This document shows, piece after piece, positions 1 to 9,628 of a stretch of DNA of 64,000 nt. Position numbers and translations under genes: made by a program. Numbering within the stretch: position 1 is the stretch's first letter; each line of letters opens with the position of its first letter. The DNA comes from Roseihalotalea indica (lineage in GTDB: Bacteria; Bacteroidota; Bacteroidia; Cytophagales; Cyclobacteriaceae): positions 124,001-188,000 of the forward strand of contig NZ_JAINFL010000008.1 in NCBI RefSeq assembly GCF_022458895.1, written 5' to 3'. Under the pieces are notes generated by a model, which saw only the letters and a program-made list of their open reading frames with translations, was not told where the DNA came from and ran no database searches.

Positions 1-48
1 ATCATCACTTATTAATCATTTCATTGCTCACTGCACCTTGCTCATTGT
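1..48. other. Low-complexity intergenic end
   Basis: Short AT-rich stretch just downstream of the amidohydrolase stop codon. It is built of degenerate units resembling TCATTGCTC and TCATTGTTC. No gene or clear terminator is visible. Similar degenerate wording occurs near 61950-61985, so these may be low-complexity spacers common in this genome (inference). Confidence 0.4.
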
Positions 49-1326
49 TCATTTATTTTTATAAATCTTACCTTCTTTCATTACAAACACCACGTTTTCC
101 ATGGTGCTGATGTTTTCCAGAGGATTGTCTTCTACCGCAATAATATCTGCCAGTTTGTCGGCTTCAATCGAGCCTAGCTGGTCGTCGATTTTTAGAATTG
201 TTGCCGGAACCATGGTGGCTGACTGTAGCGCTTCCATCGGGGGCATACCGGCTTCCACCATGTAACCAAATTCCTTGGCATTTTTCCCGTGAGCATATAC
301 GGCAGCATCGGTACCAAAAGCAATTTTCACGCCCCGGGCATAGGCTTTGGCAAAGGTATCCTGAATTTTAGGGCCAATCTCTAGTGCTTTGGGAACAATA
401 ATGGCCGGGAAATATCCTCGGATCTTCGCAGAGTCAGCAGCGGATCTTCCGGCAATAATGGTGGGTACATAATAGGTACCTTTCTCAATCATCAGGTCCA
501 TCACTTCTTCGGTCATCAGGGTGCCGTGCTCAATGGTGGTGATTCCGGCCATTACCGCCCGTTTCATCCCTTCGGCTCCGTGGGCATGGGCAGCGGTGTG
601 CATACCGTAATCTTTCGCCGTCTCTACTACGGCTTCCAGTTCTTCCATCGTAAACTGTGGTCCCGAGCCATCTTTGGCGTAGCTAAGTACTCCTCCCGTA
701 GCAGTAAGTTTAATCATATCCGCCCCTTCCTTGTAGCGCTGGCGCACTGCTTTCCGGGCATCATCTGCCCCGTTAATGACTCCCTCAGCCGGGCCAGGGT
801 CACCCATCAGTTCTTTGTTTAAGCCATTGGTCGGGTCAGCATGGCCGCCGGTGGTTCCTAATGTTTTGCCGGAGGTGAAAATACGCGGCCCATCGATATA
901 ACCGGCATTAACAGCTCTTTTCATCGAGATATTTACTCCGTCGCCGCCTACATCGCGCACGGTAGTAAAGCCGGCCATCAGGGTGGCCTTAGCGTACTGT
1001 ACTGCTTCCAAGGCTATATCGGCATCATTCAACCGGAACCCCTTAGAATATCGGTCGCGGCTGCTCTGACTCTGAATGTGTACGTGCATATCCATAAGGC
1101 CTGGAAGCACGGTCTGGTTACGGAGGTCAATTACCTCAGTCTCGCCCGAAGGCTCCTGGAAACCAGCTTCTACTGCCACAATACGGTTTCCCTCAACTAT
1201 AATGGTAACTTCTTCCCGAATTTCGTCGCTCTTTCCGTCGATCAATCGGCCGCAATGCAGATAGGTTTGCTGGGCTTGTATACTTCCCCAGAAACTCAGT
1301 AAAAAAAGTGATAAAAGATATTTCAT
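49..1326 (-). CDS. Exported metal-dependent amidohydrolase (imidazolonepropionase-like)
   Basis: Amidohydrolase-superfamily enzyme that should hydrolyse an amide or related bond; the substrate cannot be told. The HxH metal motif (MHVHIQ) follows an LPGLMD strand. Further metal-site candidates are the lysine in [11 protein letters not shown], the histidines in AAHAHG and TTIEHGT, and the aspartate in AFGTDAA. I place the start at 1326, where [18 protein letters not shown] makes a clean signal peptide; an in-frame ATG at 1353 would add nine residues before it. Length, about 425 aa, is usual for exported prolidase- or imidazolonepropionase-like members. It is divergent from the DUF3857 pair, with about 160 bp between them. 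Confidence 0.85.
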   Translation of the reverse strand: MKYLLSLFLLSFWGSIQAQQTYLHCGRLIDGKSDEIREEVTIIVEGNRIVAVEAGFQEPSGETEVIDLRNQTVLPGLMDMHVHIQSQSSRDRYSKGFRLNDADIALEAVQYAKATLMAGFTTVRDVGGDGVNISMKRAVNAGYIDGPRIFTSGKTLGTTGGHADPTNGLNKELMGDPGPAEGVINGADDARKAVRQRYKEGADMIKLTATGGVLSYAKDGSGPQFTMEELEAVVETAKDYGMHTAAHAHGAEGMKRAVMAGITTIEHGTLMTEEVMDLMIEKGTYYVPTIIAGRSAADSAKIRGYFPAIIVPKALEIGPKIQDTFAKAYARGVKIAFGTDAAVYAHGKNAKEFGYMVEAGMPPMEALQSATMVPATILKIDDQLGSIEADKLADIIAVEDNPLENISTMENVVFVMKEGKIYKNK

Positions 1327-1494
1327 AAGTACATAGGTAGTTAGTGTATCCAAAAGCTTTCAAGATACGATAACGCGCTTATAGTATGCAAACTAAGATC
1401 ACTACAGCATATATAAAATCAGATTGGCTCAAAATAAATTATATTTAAAATTATTTTATTTATATATTTGAGTTCATACTAACTATAGGTGATA

Positions 1495-3537
1495 ATGCTT
1501 AAAAATGTATTCGCAGCACTATTATGTTGCATGGGGGTCGTATGTGCTTATGGGACAGAAACTCCAGACATCGATTTTGGTAAGGTCAGTGAAGAAGAGC
1601 TGAAGATGTCTCATTGCAAACTAGACAGCAGTGCCAGTGCCGTTGTATTAGCTGATTTTGGAAAAACTGAATTTTCTTATAATCAGGCCAGTGGAATACA
1701 AATGGTGTTTACCCGCCACCGGCGTATCAAAATCTTCAATTCCAGTGGCTACGATTGGGCTGATGTGGCGGTTTTGCTATACAAAGACGGAAGAGAAAAA
1801 GAAGTTATTTCTCAGGTGAAAGGCTATACATATCACCTTGAGGACGATAAAGTAGTCAAAACCAAACTCAAAAGCGAAGGAAAGTTTTTAGAAGAATACG
1901 ATGATAATCACGATATCTATAAGTTCACGCTTCCCAATGTAAAAGAAGGCTCAGTCATTGAATATACCTACAGAGTTACTTCCGATTTCCTGTTTAACCT
2001 ACAGGATTGGGAGTTTCAGGCTTCTATCCCTACCCTATGGAGTGAATATGACGTGACTATACCTGAGTACTTTATTTATAAGCCGCTATTTCAAGGGTAT
2101 TATTCTTTAGCCATCAATGATCAGTCGCCAGCTTCGGGTAGATTTAATATTACGGTCCGCTCACAATCCGGGGGCGGGGGGTTAAATTCTGCCCCGGTTA
2201 GAAGGCAAACAAGACAGGAGCAGGTTGATTTCCAGGCTACTAACTATCACTGGGCAGCGCAGGATATTCCCGCTCTGGTTGAGGAGCTTTACGTTACCAC
2301 CATGGATGACTACGTTATGAAGATGGAACTTGAACTAAGCAGCACTAAGTTTCCGGGTGAACCTTATAAAAACTATACTACCAGTTGGGAGGAAATTGAT
2401 CGGCAGCTATTAGAAAGCTCGCACTTTGGAGATATTTTAAAACGCAGCGGCAGCATCAAGAATCAAGTAGCTACGCTGACGGCAGGCACCGGAAGCGATG
2501 CCGAGAAAGCAGCTCGAATTTATCAGTACGTGCAGCAACAGATCCGCTGGAATCAACACTCTCGGCTATTTGCCGAGCAAACGCTGAAACAAACGCTGGA
2601 AACACAATCAGGCAATTCGGCTGACTTGAATTTGTTGCTCACTGCTATGCTGAGAGAGGCGGATATCAAGGCAGAACCCGTAGCACTTAGCACGCGCGAT
2701 CATGGAATGCTCCGGCAGGAATTTCCCCGCCTCACCCAATACAACTATGTTGTCTCATTAGCCTGGATTGACGATCAGCCTTTGCTACTCGACGCTACTG
2801 ACCCTAACTGCTCATGGGATATGTTACCCATCCGCTGCCTGAACTACATGGGCCGGATAATCAGCAAAGAGTCAGGCGAAAAATGGATTAACCTTCAACC
2901 GGACAAAGGCTCACTCCATACCACAATGGCCACGCTATCGCTGGCAGAAGGGCAGCTTAAGGGAACCATTGCTACATCGCGCAGCGGTTATAATGCCATG
3001 CGGCTTCGCAAAAATATTGTGAATGCTAATGGAGTTGATGGCTACCTTACTCAAATGAAAAGCAATCAGCACTCCTGGACTATTGATGACTATGAGGTAA
3101 CCGCTCTGGAAACATTGGACGAACCGTTGAAAGAAACATACGAAGTTGAGCTAAGTGAGGTCATGCAGGAAGCAGGAGACATGATATATCTTACTCCGGT
3201 AGTACTGGGGCGCCTGGATGAAAACCCATTTAAATCAGAATCACGGGCGTACCCGGTAGATTATCCGTATCCTGAAAAAGAAACTTTTATGCTAACGCTC
3301 TCTGTACCGGATGATTATACAGTGGATGAAATGCCTGAGGACATGGTAATAGCATTACCCGGAAATGCAGCGATCTTCAGCTTTACAGCCAAACAGTTAG
3401 GCAATACCATTCAACTGGTTATGCGTACGGAGATCAAGAAAATGAAATTCTTAGTCCAGGATTACCCTCACCTAAGAGAATTCTTCAATCAGCTTGTCGC
3501 CAAGCAACAAGAGCAGATTGTGCTTAAACGAAAGTAA
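1495..3537 (+). CDS. DUF3857 / transglutaminase-like protein, catalytic triad apparently lost
   Basis: Exported protein of about 680 aa with a signal peptide (LKNVFAALLCCMGVVCA), a DUF3857 beta domain (about residues 50-250) and a transglutaminase-like region (about 330-450). The start is ATG 1495; a GTG six bases upstream is less likely. Transglutaminase-like domains use Cys-His-Asp. Here the Cys block reads SGNSADLNLLL with Ser in the Cys place (codon 2617-2619), and the His place reads YNYVV with Tyr, while the Asp block (LLLDATD) remains. It is therefore probably not an active protease or transglutaminase of the usual kind. The next gene, 33 bp downstream, is a paralogue that keeps Cys and His, so the two are likely co-transcribed. 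Confidence 0.85.
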   Translation: MLKNVFAALLCCMGVVCAYGTETPDIDFGKVSEEELKMSHCKLDSSASAVVLADFGKTEFSYNQASGIQMVFTRHRRIKIFNSSGYDWADVAVLLYKDGREKEVISQVKGYTYHLEDDKVVKTKLKSEGKFLEEYDDNHDIYKFTLPNVKEGSVIEYTYRVTSDFLFNLQDWEFQASIPTLWSEYDVTIPEYFIYKPLFQGYYSLAINDQSPASGRFNITVRSQSGGGGLNSAPVRRQTRQEQVDFQATNYHWAAQDIPALVEELYVTTMDDYVMKMELELSSTKFPGEPYKNYTTSWEEIDRQLLESSHFGDILKRSGSIKNQVATLTAGTGSDAEKAARIYQYVQQQIRWNQHSRLFAEQTLKQTLETQSGNSADLNLLLTAMLREADIKAEPVALSTRDHGMLRQEFPRLTQYNYVVSLAWIDDQPLLLDATDPNCSWDMLPIRCLNYMGRIISKESGEKWINLQPDKGSLHTTMATLSLAEGQLKGTIATSRSGYNAMRLRKNIVNANGVDGYLTQMKSNQHSWTIDDYEVTALETLDEPLKETYEVELSEVMQEAGDMIYLTPVVLGRLDENPFKSESRAYPVDYPYPEKETFMLTLSVPDDYTVDEMPEDMVIALPGNAAIFSFTAKQLGNTIQLVMRTEIKKMKFLVQDYPHLREFFNQLVAKQQEQIVLKRK

Positions 3538-3606
3538 ATACAGATTATAGTACTAAAAGCCTTTTACCAGATGCATATTACTCACTATTCTGTCGTTCAG
3601 TTCGCA

Positions 3607-5508
3607 ATGAAAAAGTGTATGATACTGGCCTGGCTCCTCACCGTAGGAACACTACCTGTTTGGGCAGCATCCGATTATGATGCCTCCGCCATTCCGGCAG
3701 ACCTGCAAGAGAATGCTAGTGCGGTAGTGCGGGAGCAGGACGAAATATTTACTATTCACGCTTCGGATGCCGCTACGTACACCATACATCGGGCAGTAAC
3801 GGTGCTTAATAAGAATGGTGAGCGTTATGCCCCTCTGGTAATCTGGTATGATGCCAGCCGCAAGATAAAAAGCATAGAATGCACAGTGTATGATGCCCGG
3901 GGCACTGAGGTTAAGAAAGTAAAAAAGAAAGATATTCAGGATGTGAGTGCCGTATCTTCATTTTCTATTTACGAAGACAGCCGATTGAAGTACTATAGCT
4001 ATGATTCTCCGAGCTACCCCTACACGGTTGAATATTCGTATGAACTGGAGTTTGACGGATTGTTATTTTACCCTAACTGGCATCCGGTAGAGGGTTTCCA
4101 ACTGGCAGTAGAGCAATCCAGTTTCTCGGTGATAACTTCTCCTGATATCTCACTTCGTTACCGCGTACAACACACGTCAGAACCAGCCATTTCTACGGAA
4201 GAAGGGCAGCAAAAGTATTATTGGGAATTGCGCCACCATGCGGCTTACAAGAAAGAATCCTTTCGCCCGCCCTTGGGCACTCTTACTCCCCGAGTGTATC
4301 TGGCTCCCTCAGCATTTAGTTACGAGGGATATGCAGGTAACTTCAGTAGCTGGCAGCAGTTTGGGCAATGGATCAATCAGCTGAACGAAGGCCGGGATCA
4401 ACTGCCGGAGAGCACACAATCGGAAGTGAAACGGATTGTGGCAAACCTTCAGGATACTACTGAGATCATCCGTACGCTGTACGAGTATATGCAATCCAAA
4501 ACGCGCTACGTGAGCATACAGCTGGGTATTGGCGGCTATCAGCCCTTTGAAGCTACTACCGTAGATCGCCTGGGCTATGGCGACTGTAAGGCCTTGTCTA
4601 ATTACATGAAAGCCCTCTTATCTGTAGCAGGTATTGAGGCGTATTATACGCTGGTGAATGCCGGAGCATATGAGGATGAAGTACTGGCCGACTTTCCGAG
4701 TATGCAGTTCAACCACGTAATTGTTGGCGTGCCACTAGCGCAGGATACTCTGTGGCTGGAATGCACCAGCCAGACCAATCCCTTCGGCCACCTCAGCGAC
4801 TTTACCGACGAGCGCAACGTGCTAATGATTACCGAGAATGGTGGGCAATTAGTGCGAACTCCGGCCTACTCTGCCCAAGACAATCAGCAGACTCGTAATA
4901 CTACTGTTTTACTAGACGAAGAAGGAAACGGACAACTTACTGCTCAAACCCAGTATACCGGCCAGCTATACGACGATATTGCCCGTATTACCCAACTCAA
5001 TGATCAGGAGCAAAAGCAGGCTGTCTACAAACAAATAGAAATTCCCAACTTTCGTCTGCAAAGCTTTCATTATGACCTGACCAAAGATCAGATTCCGGCG
5101 GCAAACGAGGTGCTGAAATTACAACTGGAACGCTACGTCAGTATCAGTGGAAAGCGCTGGTTCTTTTGCCCTAACGTGATGAGCCAGATAGAAAGTTTAC
5201 CAGCCAAAACCGAGGCCCGGAATCACGAAGTAATGCTTCGCTATGCTTATACTGAGACTGACACTACGGTTATTAATCTACCCGAAAATATCCATTCTGA
5301 ATTTGTGCCAGAGGCCATTGAAATTCAGTCTACTTTCGGCAGCTACCACAGCAGTTATACTGTAGAGCAGGGAAAAGTCATTTACACTCGTACATTCCAG
5401 CGCAATAAAGGAGTTTTTCCTTCGGACTCATATCAGGAGCTGGTGGAATTTTATCAGAAAGTATCCAAGGCCGATCGCCAGCAAATGGTATTACGAAAAT
5501 CCACTTAA
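3607..5508 (+). CDS. DUF3857 / transglutaminase-like protein, catalytic Cys and His present
   Basis: Paralogue of the preceding gene. The signal peptide begins at MKKCMILAWLLTVGTLPVWA, so I place the start at 3607; an in-frame ATG at 3571 would add a polar 12-residue extension. DUF3857 occupies about residues 40-230 and the transglutaminase-like fold about 270-420. The Cys block is GYGDCKALSNYM and the His block is FNHVIVG, followed by WLECTS, the form usual in this family. Export to the periplasm or surface is expected. No substrate is known for the family. A weak hairpin after the stop fits better as the terminator of the convergent DUF1328 gene. Confidence 0.88.
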   Translation: MKKCMILAWLLTVGTLPVWAASDYDASAIPADLQENASAVVREQDEIFTIHASDAATYTIHRAVTVLNKNGERYAPLVIWYDASRKIKSIECTVYDARGTEVKKVKKKDIQDVSAVSSFSIYEDSRLKYYSYDSPSYPYTVEYSYELEFDGLLFYPNWHPVEGFQLAVEQSSFSVITSPDISLRYRVQHTSEPAISTEEGQQKYYWELRHHAAYKKESFRPPLGTLTPRVYLAPSAFSYEGYAGNFSSWQQFGQWINQLNEGRDQLPESTQSEVKRIVANLQDTTEIIRTLYEYMQSKTRYVSIQLGIGGYQPFEATTVDRLGYGDCKALSNYMKALLSVAGIEAYYTLVNAGAYEDEVLADFPSMQFNHVIVGVPLAQDTLWLECTSQTNPFGHLSDFTDERNVLMITENGGQLVRTPAYSAQDNQQTRNTTVLLDEEGNGQLTAQTQYTGQLYDDIARITQLNDQEQKQAVYKQIEIPNFRLQSFHYDLTKDQIPAANEVLKLQLERYVSISGKRWFFCPNVMSQIESLPAKTEARNHEVMLRYAYTETDTTVINLPENIHSEFVPEAIEIQSTFGSYHSSYTVEQGKVIYTRTFQRNKGVFPSDSYQELVEFYQKVSKADRQQMVLRKST

Positions 5509-5545
5509 AAAAGAGCGGAGCATCACAAATAAATGATGCCCCTGC
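5507..5545 (-). terminator. Likely intrinsic terminator of the DUF1328 gene
   Basis: Read on the minus strand, a stem GGGGCATCA / TGATGCTCC with an 8-nt AT loop (one mismatch near the base) is followed by GCTC and six T. It lies 25 bp past the DUF1328 stop and overlaps the stop of the convergent DUF3857 gene. Confidence 0.5.
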
Positions 5546-5569
5546 TACACGTACGCTACTAAAGTACAA

Positions 5570-5734
5570 TCACCTGCCTCGCACCAATCGCATGATAACG
5601 GCAATGGCAAACACGACCAGAAAGATGTAAAACAGGATTTTGGCAATGTCGGCAAACCCTTCTGACAGGTTTCCAAAGCCAAACAAAGCAGCAATTAAGG
5701 CAAGCACCAGAAAGATGATAATCCAGCGAATCAT
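5570..5734 (-). CDS. DUF1328 family small membrane protein
   Basis: 54-aa hydrophobic protein beginning MIRWIIIFLVLALIAALFG and ending in VIMRLVRGR, with two predicted membrane helices separated by GNLSEGFADIAK. The pattern (short N-terminus, first helix, G-rich turn, AKILFYIFLV, second helix) matches the DUF1328/YtjA family of unknown function. An overlapping open frame on the same strand reads a protein with no recognisable features and is rejected. It is convergent with the DUF3857 pair. Confidence 0.85.
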   Translation of the reverse strand: MIRWIIIFLVLALIAALFGFGNLSEGFADIAKILFYIFLVVFAIAVIMRLVRGR

Positions 5735-5838
5735 AGGTGAAAAAGGTTTGGTTAGAAAAATAAAAAAATCTATAAGTAAGGTACAAAAAATAATGCAACC
5801 GTAGGGGAATTCCCGTGTTTTTATGTTACAGGTTTTCC

Positions 5839-7797
5839 TTAGGCGGTATACTGCTGCCGCAAGGTCCGGCGCATCAGTTTGTTAGAAGCCGTACGCGGCA
5901 AACTCGTCTGCTCCACAATAGCTTGAATGCGAAACAAAGGATTCAGTTGCCGGGAAAGCATTTTTTGCAACTCACTTTTTAATATGTCAGCGGCGACCTC
6001 CTGCTGTGGCACATAAAACACCACCAATTGCTCCGGGCCACCTTCAGGAGGAGACACCGCCACGGCCGCCGTTTCCAGCACCGCATCGTGCTGATTTAGC
6101 ACTTTCTCAATTTCTACCGCACTCACTTTAATACCTCCCAGGTTCATCACATCATCGGCCCGCCCCTGGCTCCGGTAAAAAGCAGTACCTTCTACTTCCG
6201 CCAGAATACGATAATTATCGCCGTGCTTGCGCAACGAACGCCCATCTTCCAACACCGGCATACTTTCGTAATATTCCTCATGATGATCCCGGTTCAACAG
6301 GCGCTGAGACAGTCCAATGGATGGTGGTACAATAATCACTTCACCATCCTGCACCGGTTTCAGTACGTTAGTCTGTGCATCTTTGAAGCGTAGTTCCAGC
6401 CCCAATGCCGGAGTAGTGAAGGTAGCGGGCACTGCTGGTTGCACGACCGTCCCGGTAAGATACCCTCCTCCAATCTCAGTTCCACCGCAATACTCAATAA
6501 TTGGCGCTTTAAATTGGTTGAGCCACATCAGGTACAGATAATCTTCGGCATTGGAAGGCTCGCCGGTAGAGCTGAATACCCGTACCTGCCAGCGATAGTC
6601 TTCCATCACTTTATGAGTCCGCCACACTTTCACTAGCGAAGGGATGGTTCCCAGCACACTAATTCCAGTATCTTCAACAAACTGACCGAACTGGGGAGAA
6701 GCCGCCGAACCCGTAAATATGGCCAGCGTAGCTTTATTCATCAGGGTAGCATAAATCAGCCACGGGCCCATCATCCACCCCATGCCGGTGGTCCAGGTTA
6801 CCACATCGTCGGGGTGAATATCATGATGAAAATGCCCGTCCATTGCACATTTGATGGGCGTAAGGTGGGTCCAGGGGATAGCCTTTGGTTCTTTAGTGGT
6901 ACCAGAAGAAAACAAGATGCTGATGGTGTCTTCGGGCGTCCCGATATGGGTGACATCTTCCGCTTCTCCTAAAAAATCAGTCCAGGAAGTATCTTCTGCC
7001 CGCAATTGGGTATCGGCCTGCTGAGTAACGACAATGGCAGTAGGGGCACTGGCTTCTTTCACCCGATTATACACCTGCAAAGGCTTACCATTATACGCAT
7101 AGGCATCTATCGTGATAACAGCTTTCGTATGGGCAATCGCCAGTCGACTTTTCAGTTCCTGGGCCGAAAAACTGTCAGCAATTAATACGGCAGCCATTCC
7201 AGCCTTTACAATTCCCAGATACGCGGCAACTGCTTCAGCACACAGGGGCATATACAAGGCTACAGCATCACCGGGTGCCAACCCCATCTTTCGCACCCCC
7301 ACCCCTACCTGATTGGCTAGCAGCTCCAGTTGCTGATAGGTAAAAGACTGCTGCTGTCCTGATTCATCGGCAACTATTAAAGCTGTTTTTTCCGGTGAGG
7401 CCTGAAAGCAACTTTCTGTAATATTCAATTGTGCGCCAGGCAGCCATTCTACCTGCTCGTTACCCGCACTCTCATCCAGCACTTTTTCATATGAGGTTTG
7501 AAACTGAATATTCAGGCGTTGCAGTACCTGCTGCCAGAAATCAGCCTTATGGTGAATAGACCATTGATAAAGCTCTGCATACGAGGTTGCGCCTACTGAA
7601 TGCATCAGGCTGGCAAGATTAGACTGCTGCACTGTTGTTTTGCTGGGCTGCCAGGCAATGCCTATGGGCTCATTTTGGTAGAGCGTCTGGTACATTTGCC
7701 AGGTTTGCTCAAAAGAGAAAAGTGCACGAGCCTGTTGGGCAAAGGTTTGCCATAGCTGCGCTTTTTGTGATAACCGGGTTGTTGTATTCTGCTCCAT
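5839..7797 (-). CDS. AMP-forming acyl-CoA synthetase (acetyl/acetoacetyl-CoA synthetase-like)
   Basis: ANL-superfamily enzyme that activates a carboxylic acid through an acyl-adenylate to its CoA thioester. Visible motifs are the P-loop ILFSSGTTKEPKAIPW, the adenine-binding YCGGTEIGGG, the hinge region GRADDVMNLGGIKVS, and the C-terminal PRTASNKLMRR with the probable catalytic lysine. The N-terminal 100 residues resemble the cap of acetyl- and acetoacetyl-CoA synthetases. The start at 7797 (MEQNTT) is preferred over 7815. At about 652 aa it is full length. The substrate is not readable. It is divergent from the SGNH hydrolase, with less than 90 bp between the starts. Confidence 0.88.
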   Translation of the reverse strand: MEQNTTTRLSQKAQLWQTFAQQARALFSFEQTWQMYQTLYQNEPIGIAWQPSKTTVQQSNLASLMHSVGATSYAELYQWSIHHKADFWQQVLQRLNIQFQTSYEKVLDESAGNEQVEWLPGAQLNITESCFQASPEKTALIVADESGQQQSFTYQQLELLANQVGVGVRKMGLAPGDAVALYMPLCAEAVAAYLGIVKAGMAAVLIADSFSAQELKSRLAIAHTKAVITIDAYAYNGKPLQVYNRVKEASAPTAIVVTQQADTQLRAEDTSWTDFLGEAEDVTHIGTPEDTISILFSSGTTKEPKAIPWTHLTPIKCAMDGHFHHDIHPDDVVTWTTGMGWMMGPWLIYATLMNKATLAIFTGSAASPQFGQFVEDTGISVLGTIPSLVKVWRTHKVMEDYRWQVRVFSSTGEPSNAEDYLYLMWLNQFKAPIIEYCGGTEIGGGYLTGTVVQPAVPATFTTPALGLELRFKDAQTNVLKPVQDGEVIIVPPSIGLSQRLLNRDHHEEYYESMPVLEDGRSLRKHGDNYRILAEVEGTAFYRSQGRADDVMNLGGIKVSAVEIEKVLNQHDAVLETAAVAVSPPEGGPEQLVVFYVPQQEVAADILKSELQKMLSRQLNPLFRIQAIVEQTSLPRTASNKLMRRTLRQQYTA

Positions 7798-7883
7798 AGT
7801 ATAGGGAAAGTACAATCTTTTTTTTTACTTAACGCTGATTTTTGAAGTTTACCATTTTCTCACTGTTTAGCTACACTACATTT

Positions 7884-8549
7884 ATGCTTATTACAAAATC
7901 CTTAAGTCTTTGTTTGGTCCTGTTTATGGTCGGTATATGCGCCTGCAAGCCTGAAAAAAAGAAAGTAATCTTCTTTGGCGATTCTATCACCGCGGCGGGT
8001 GACCAGCCAGGCGGATATATTGACCTGATGCGCCAGCAGATAGATACCAGCCGATATGAGCTGATCGGGGCAGGCATTGGTGGCAATAAGGTGACTGACC
8101 TTCAGGAGCGGATGCAGACGGATGTACTCAGTAAAAACCCGGATATCGTAGTTATCTATATTGGCATTAATGACGTGTGGCACTTCTACGAATTTGAAGG
8201 AACCACCGGTACAGAAATAGAAAGGTATGAAGAAGGGTTGCGAGATCTTGTCCGCGATATCTCCGGTATGGGTAGCGAAGTTATCCTGGCAACGCCTACC
8301 GTGATTGGCGAAGACCCCGACAGTGAAGAGGAAGTGAACCAGCAACTGGAAAAGTATGCCCAGGTAGTACGCGACGTAGCCCAGGACACCGACACCCGCC
8401 TTTGTGATTTGCGTGCCGAAATGAGTACATTATTACGAGAAACCAATACCTCTAAAAAATATCAGGGAGTATTAACCAGCGATGGCGTGCATATGAACGA
8501 GAAGGGCAACCAGTTCTTGGCCGAGCAATTGCAATCTTGCCTGCCCTAG
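7884..8549 (+). CDS. SGNH/GDSL-family hydrolase lipoprotein
   Basis: Esterase-fold enzyme, about 221 aa. Block I is FFGDSIT with the nucleophile Ser, block II GAGIGGN, block III IGINDVW, and block V DGVHMNEKG with the Asp-His pair, so all four SGNH residues are present. The start at 7884 gives a lipoprotein signal (MLITKSLSLCLVLFMVGICAC), with the likely lipidated Cys in ICAC; an ATG at 7842 lies upstream. Substrates in the family include acyl esters of sugars and lipids; this one is unknown. It should be membrane anchored, facing the periplasm or surface. Confidence 0.87.
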   Translation: MLITKSLSLCLVLFMVGICACKPEKKKVIFFGDSITAAGDQPGGYIDLMRQQIDTSRYELIGAGIGGNKVTDLQERMQTDVLSKNPDIVVIYIGINDVWHFYEFEGTTGTEIERYEEGLRDLVRDISGMGSEVILATPTVIGEDPDSEEEVNQQLEKYAQVVRDVAQDTDTRLCDLRAEMSTLLRETNTSKKYQGVLTSDGVHMNEKGNQFLAEQLQSCLP

Positions 8550-8635
8550 AAAAACTCATCGTTCTTCAGAACATTTCGGGGGTTAATCAGTATCAGAGAT
8601 GAATAAGATACTTTTTAACCCTTATTTTTTGACCT

Positions 8636-9610
8636 ATGCCTAATCCTACGATTGTTGTAATCACCGGTGCGTCCAGTGGTATTGGCCGCGCCACAGCGCT
8701 GGAGTTTGCCAAGCAAGGAGCCGTACTTTTTCTGATAGCCCGGCGAAAAGAAGCGTTAGATGATCTGGCTCAGGAATGTATTGCCCTGGGAGCAACGCCC
8801 CGGGTCTTTCCCTTGGACATTACCGACGAAGAAGCCGTTAAAACGGTAGCCAAAGCAGCTGTTGAAGAATTTGGGCGAATTGATGTGTGGATTAACAATG
8901 CCGGGGTTTCTCTATTTGGCCGATTTGAGGAGCTCCCTAGTAAGGACATACGCCGTCTGCTGGAAGTTAACCTTTTCGGATATCTGCACGGTGCTCATGC
9001 CGTCTTGCCTTACTTCCGGGAACAAGGTTCGGGAACGCTGATTAATGTATCGTCTATTGTTGGTATTGTCGGGCAACCATATACTGTCCCCTATTCGGTT
9101 AGTAAGTCGGCCATCCGCGGGTTAAGTTTGAGCTTGGCTCAGGAGTTGGCTGATGCACCTGATATTCACGTATGCACGGTATATCCGGCGGTGATTGACA
9201 CCCCTATTTTTAATCAGGCGGGTAACCTGTACGGTAAAAAAATACAAGCTCCCAAGCCACGGATTAAAGCCTCTAAAGTAGCTAAAACAATTGTTGGGTT
9301 AGTAAAACGCCCTCAAACTGAAGTAATTGTGGGTGGTCAGGGGAAGATTGCTCGGGTGGCCCGACTATTTGCTCCTGGTTTGTTCGACAAACAGTTCCGA
9401 AAAAATATTGCTAAGGGTCATTTTTACGAAGAGTTTGCTGAACCTACATTAGGAAATCTGTACGAACCTCAACCGCAGTATGCCCAGGTAAGTGGTGGAT
9501 GGAAACCGCAAGATGAACCCGACTTTATGTTGTCCAATGCATGGCTCGGCATTGGTGCTGCCGTGATTGCCGGACTGGCCGTAGGGCTTTCTATAAACCG
9601 TAATCGCTAA
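8636..9610 (+). CDS. Short-chain dehydrogenase/reductase (SDR)
   Basis: Classical SDR, NAD(P)-dependent. The Rossmann motif is TGASSGIG (residues 10-17), NNAG is at 87-90, the catalytic Ser is near 139-140, and YSVSK gives Tyr153 and Lys157. It has an extra C-terminal part of about 75 residues ending in a hydrophobic segment (WLGIGAAVIAGLAVGLSI), which suggests membrane attachment. The substrate is unknown. The next gene starts 18 bp after the stop, so the two are probably an operon. Confidence 0.9.
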   Translation: MPNPTIVVITGASSGIGRATALEFAKQGAVLFLIARRKEALDDLAQECIALGATPRVFPLDITDEEAVKTVAKAAVEEFGRIDVWINNAGVSLFGRFEELPSKDIRRLLEVNLFGYLHGAHAVLPYFREQGSGTLINVSSIVGIVGQPYTVPYSVSKSAIRGLSLSLAQELADAPDIHVCTVYPAVIDTPIFNQAGNLYGKKIQAPKPRIKASKVAKTIVGLVKRPQTEVIVGGQGKIARVARLFAPGLFDKQFRKNIAKGHFYEEFAEPTLGNLYEPQPQYAQVSGGWKPQDEPDFMLSNAWLGIGAAVIAGLAVGLSINRNR

Positions 9611-9628
9611 TCAGAACTTCTACCGACT

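Noticed and set aside
5559..5798. 79-codon minus-strand open frame over the DUF1328 gene
   Set aside because: It reads a different frame from the clear DUF1328 protein and has an irregular, Cys-rich composition.
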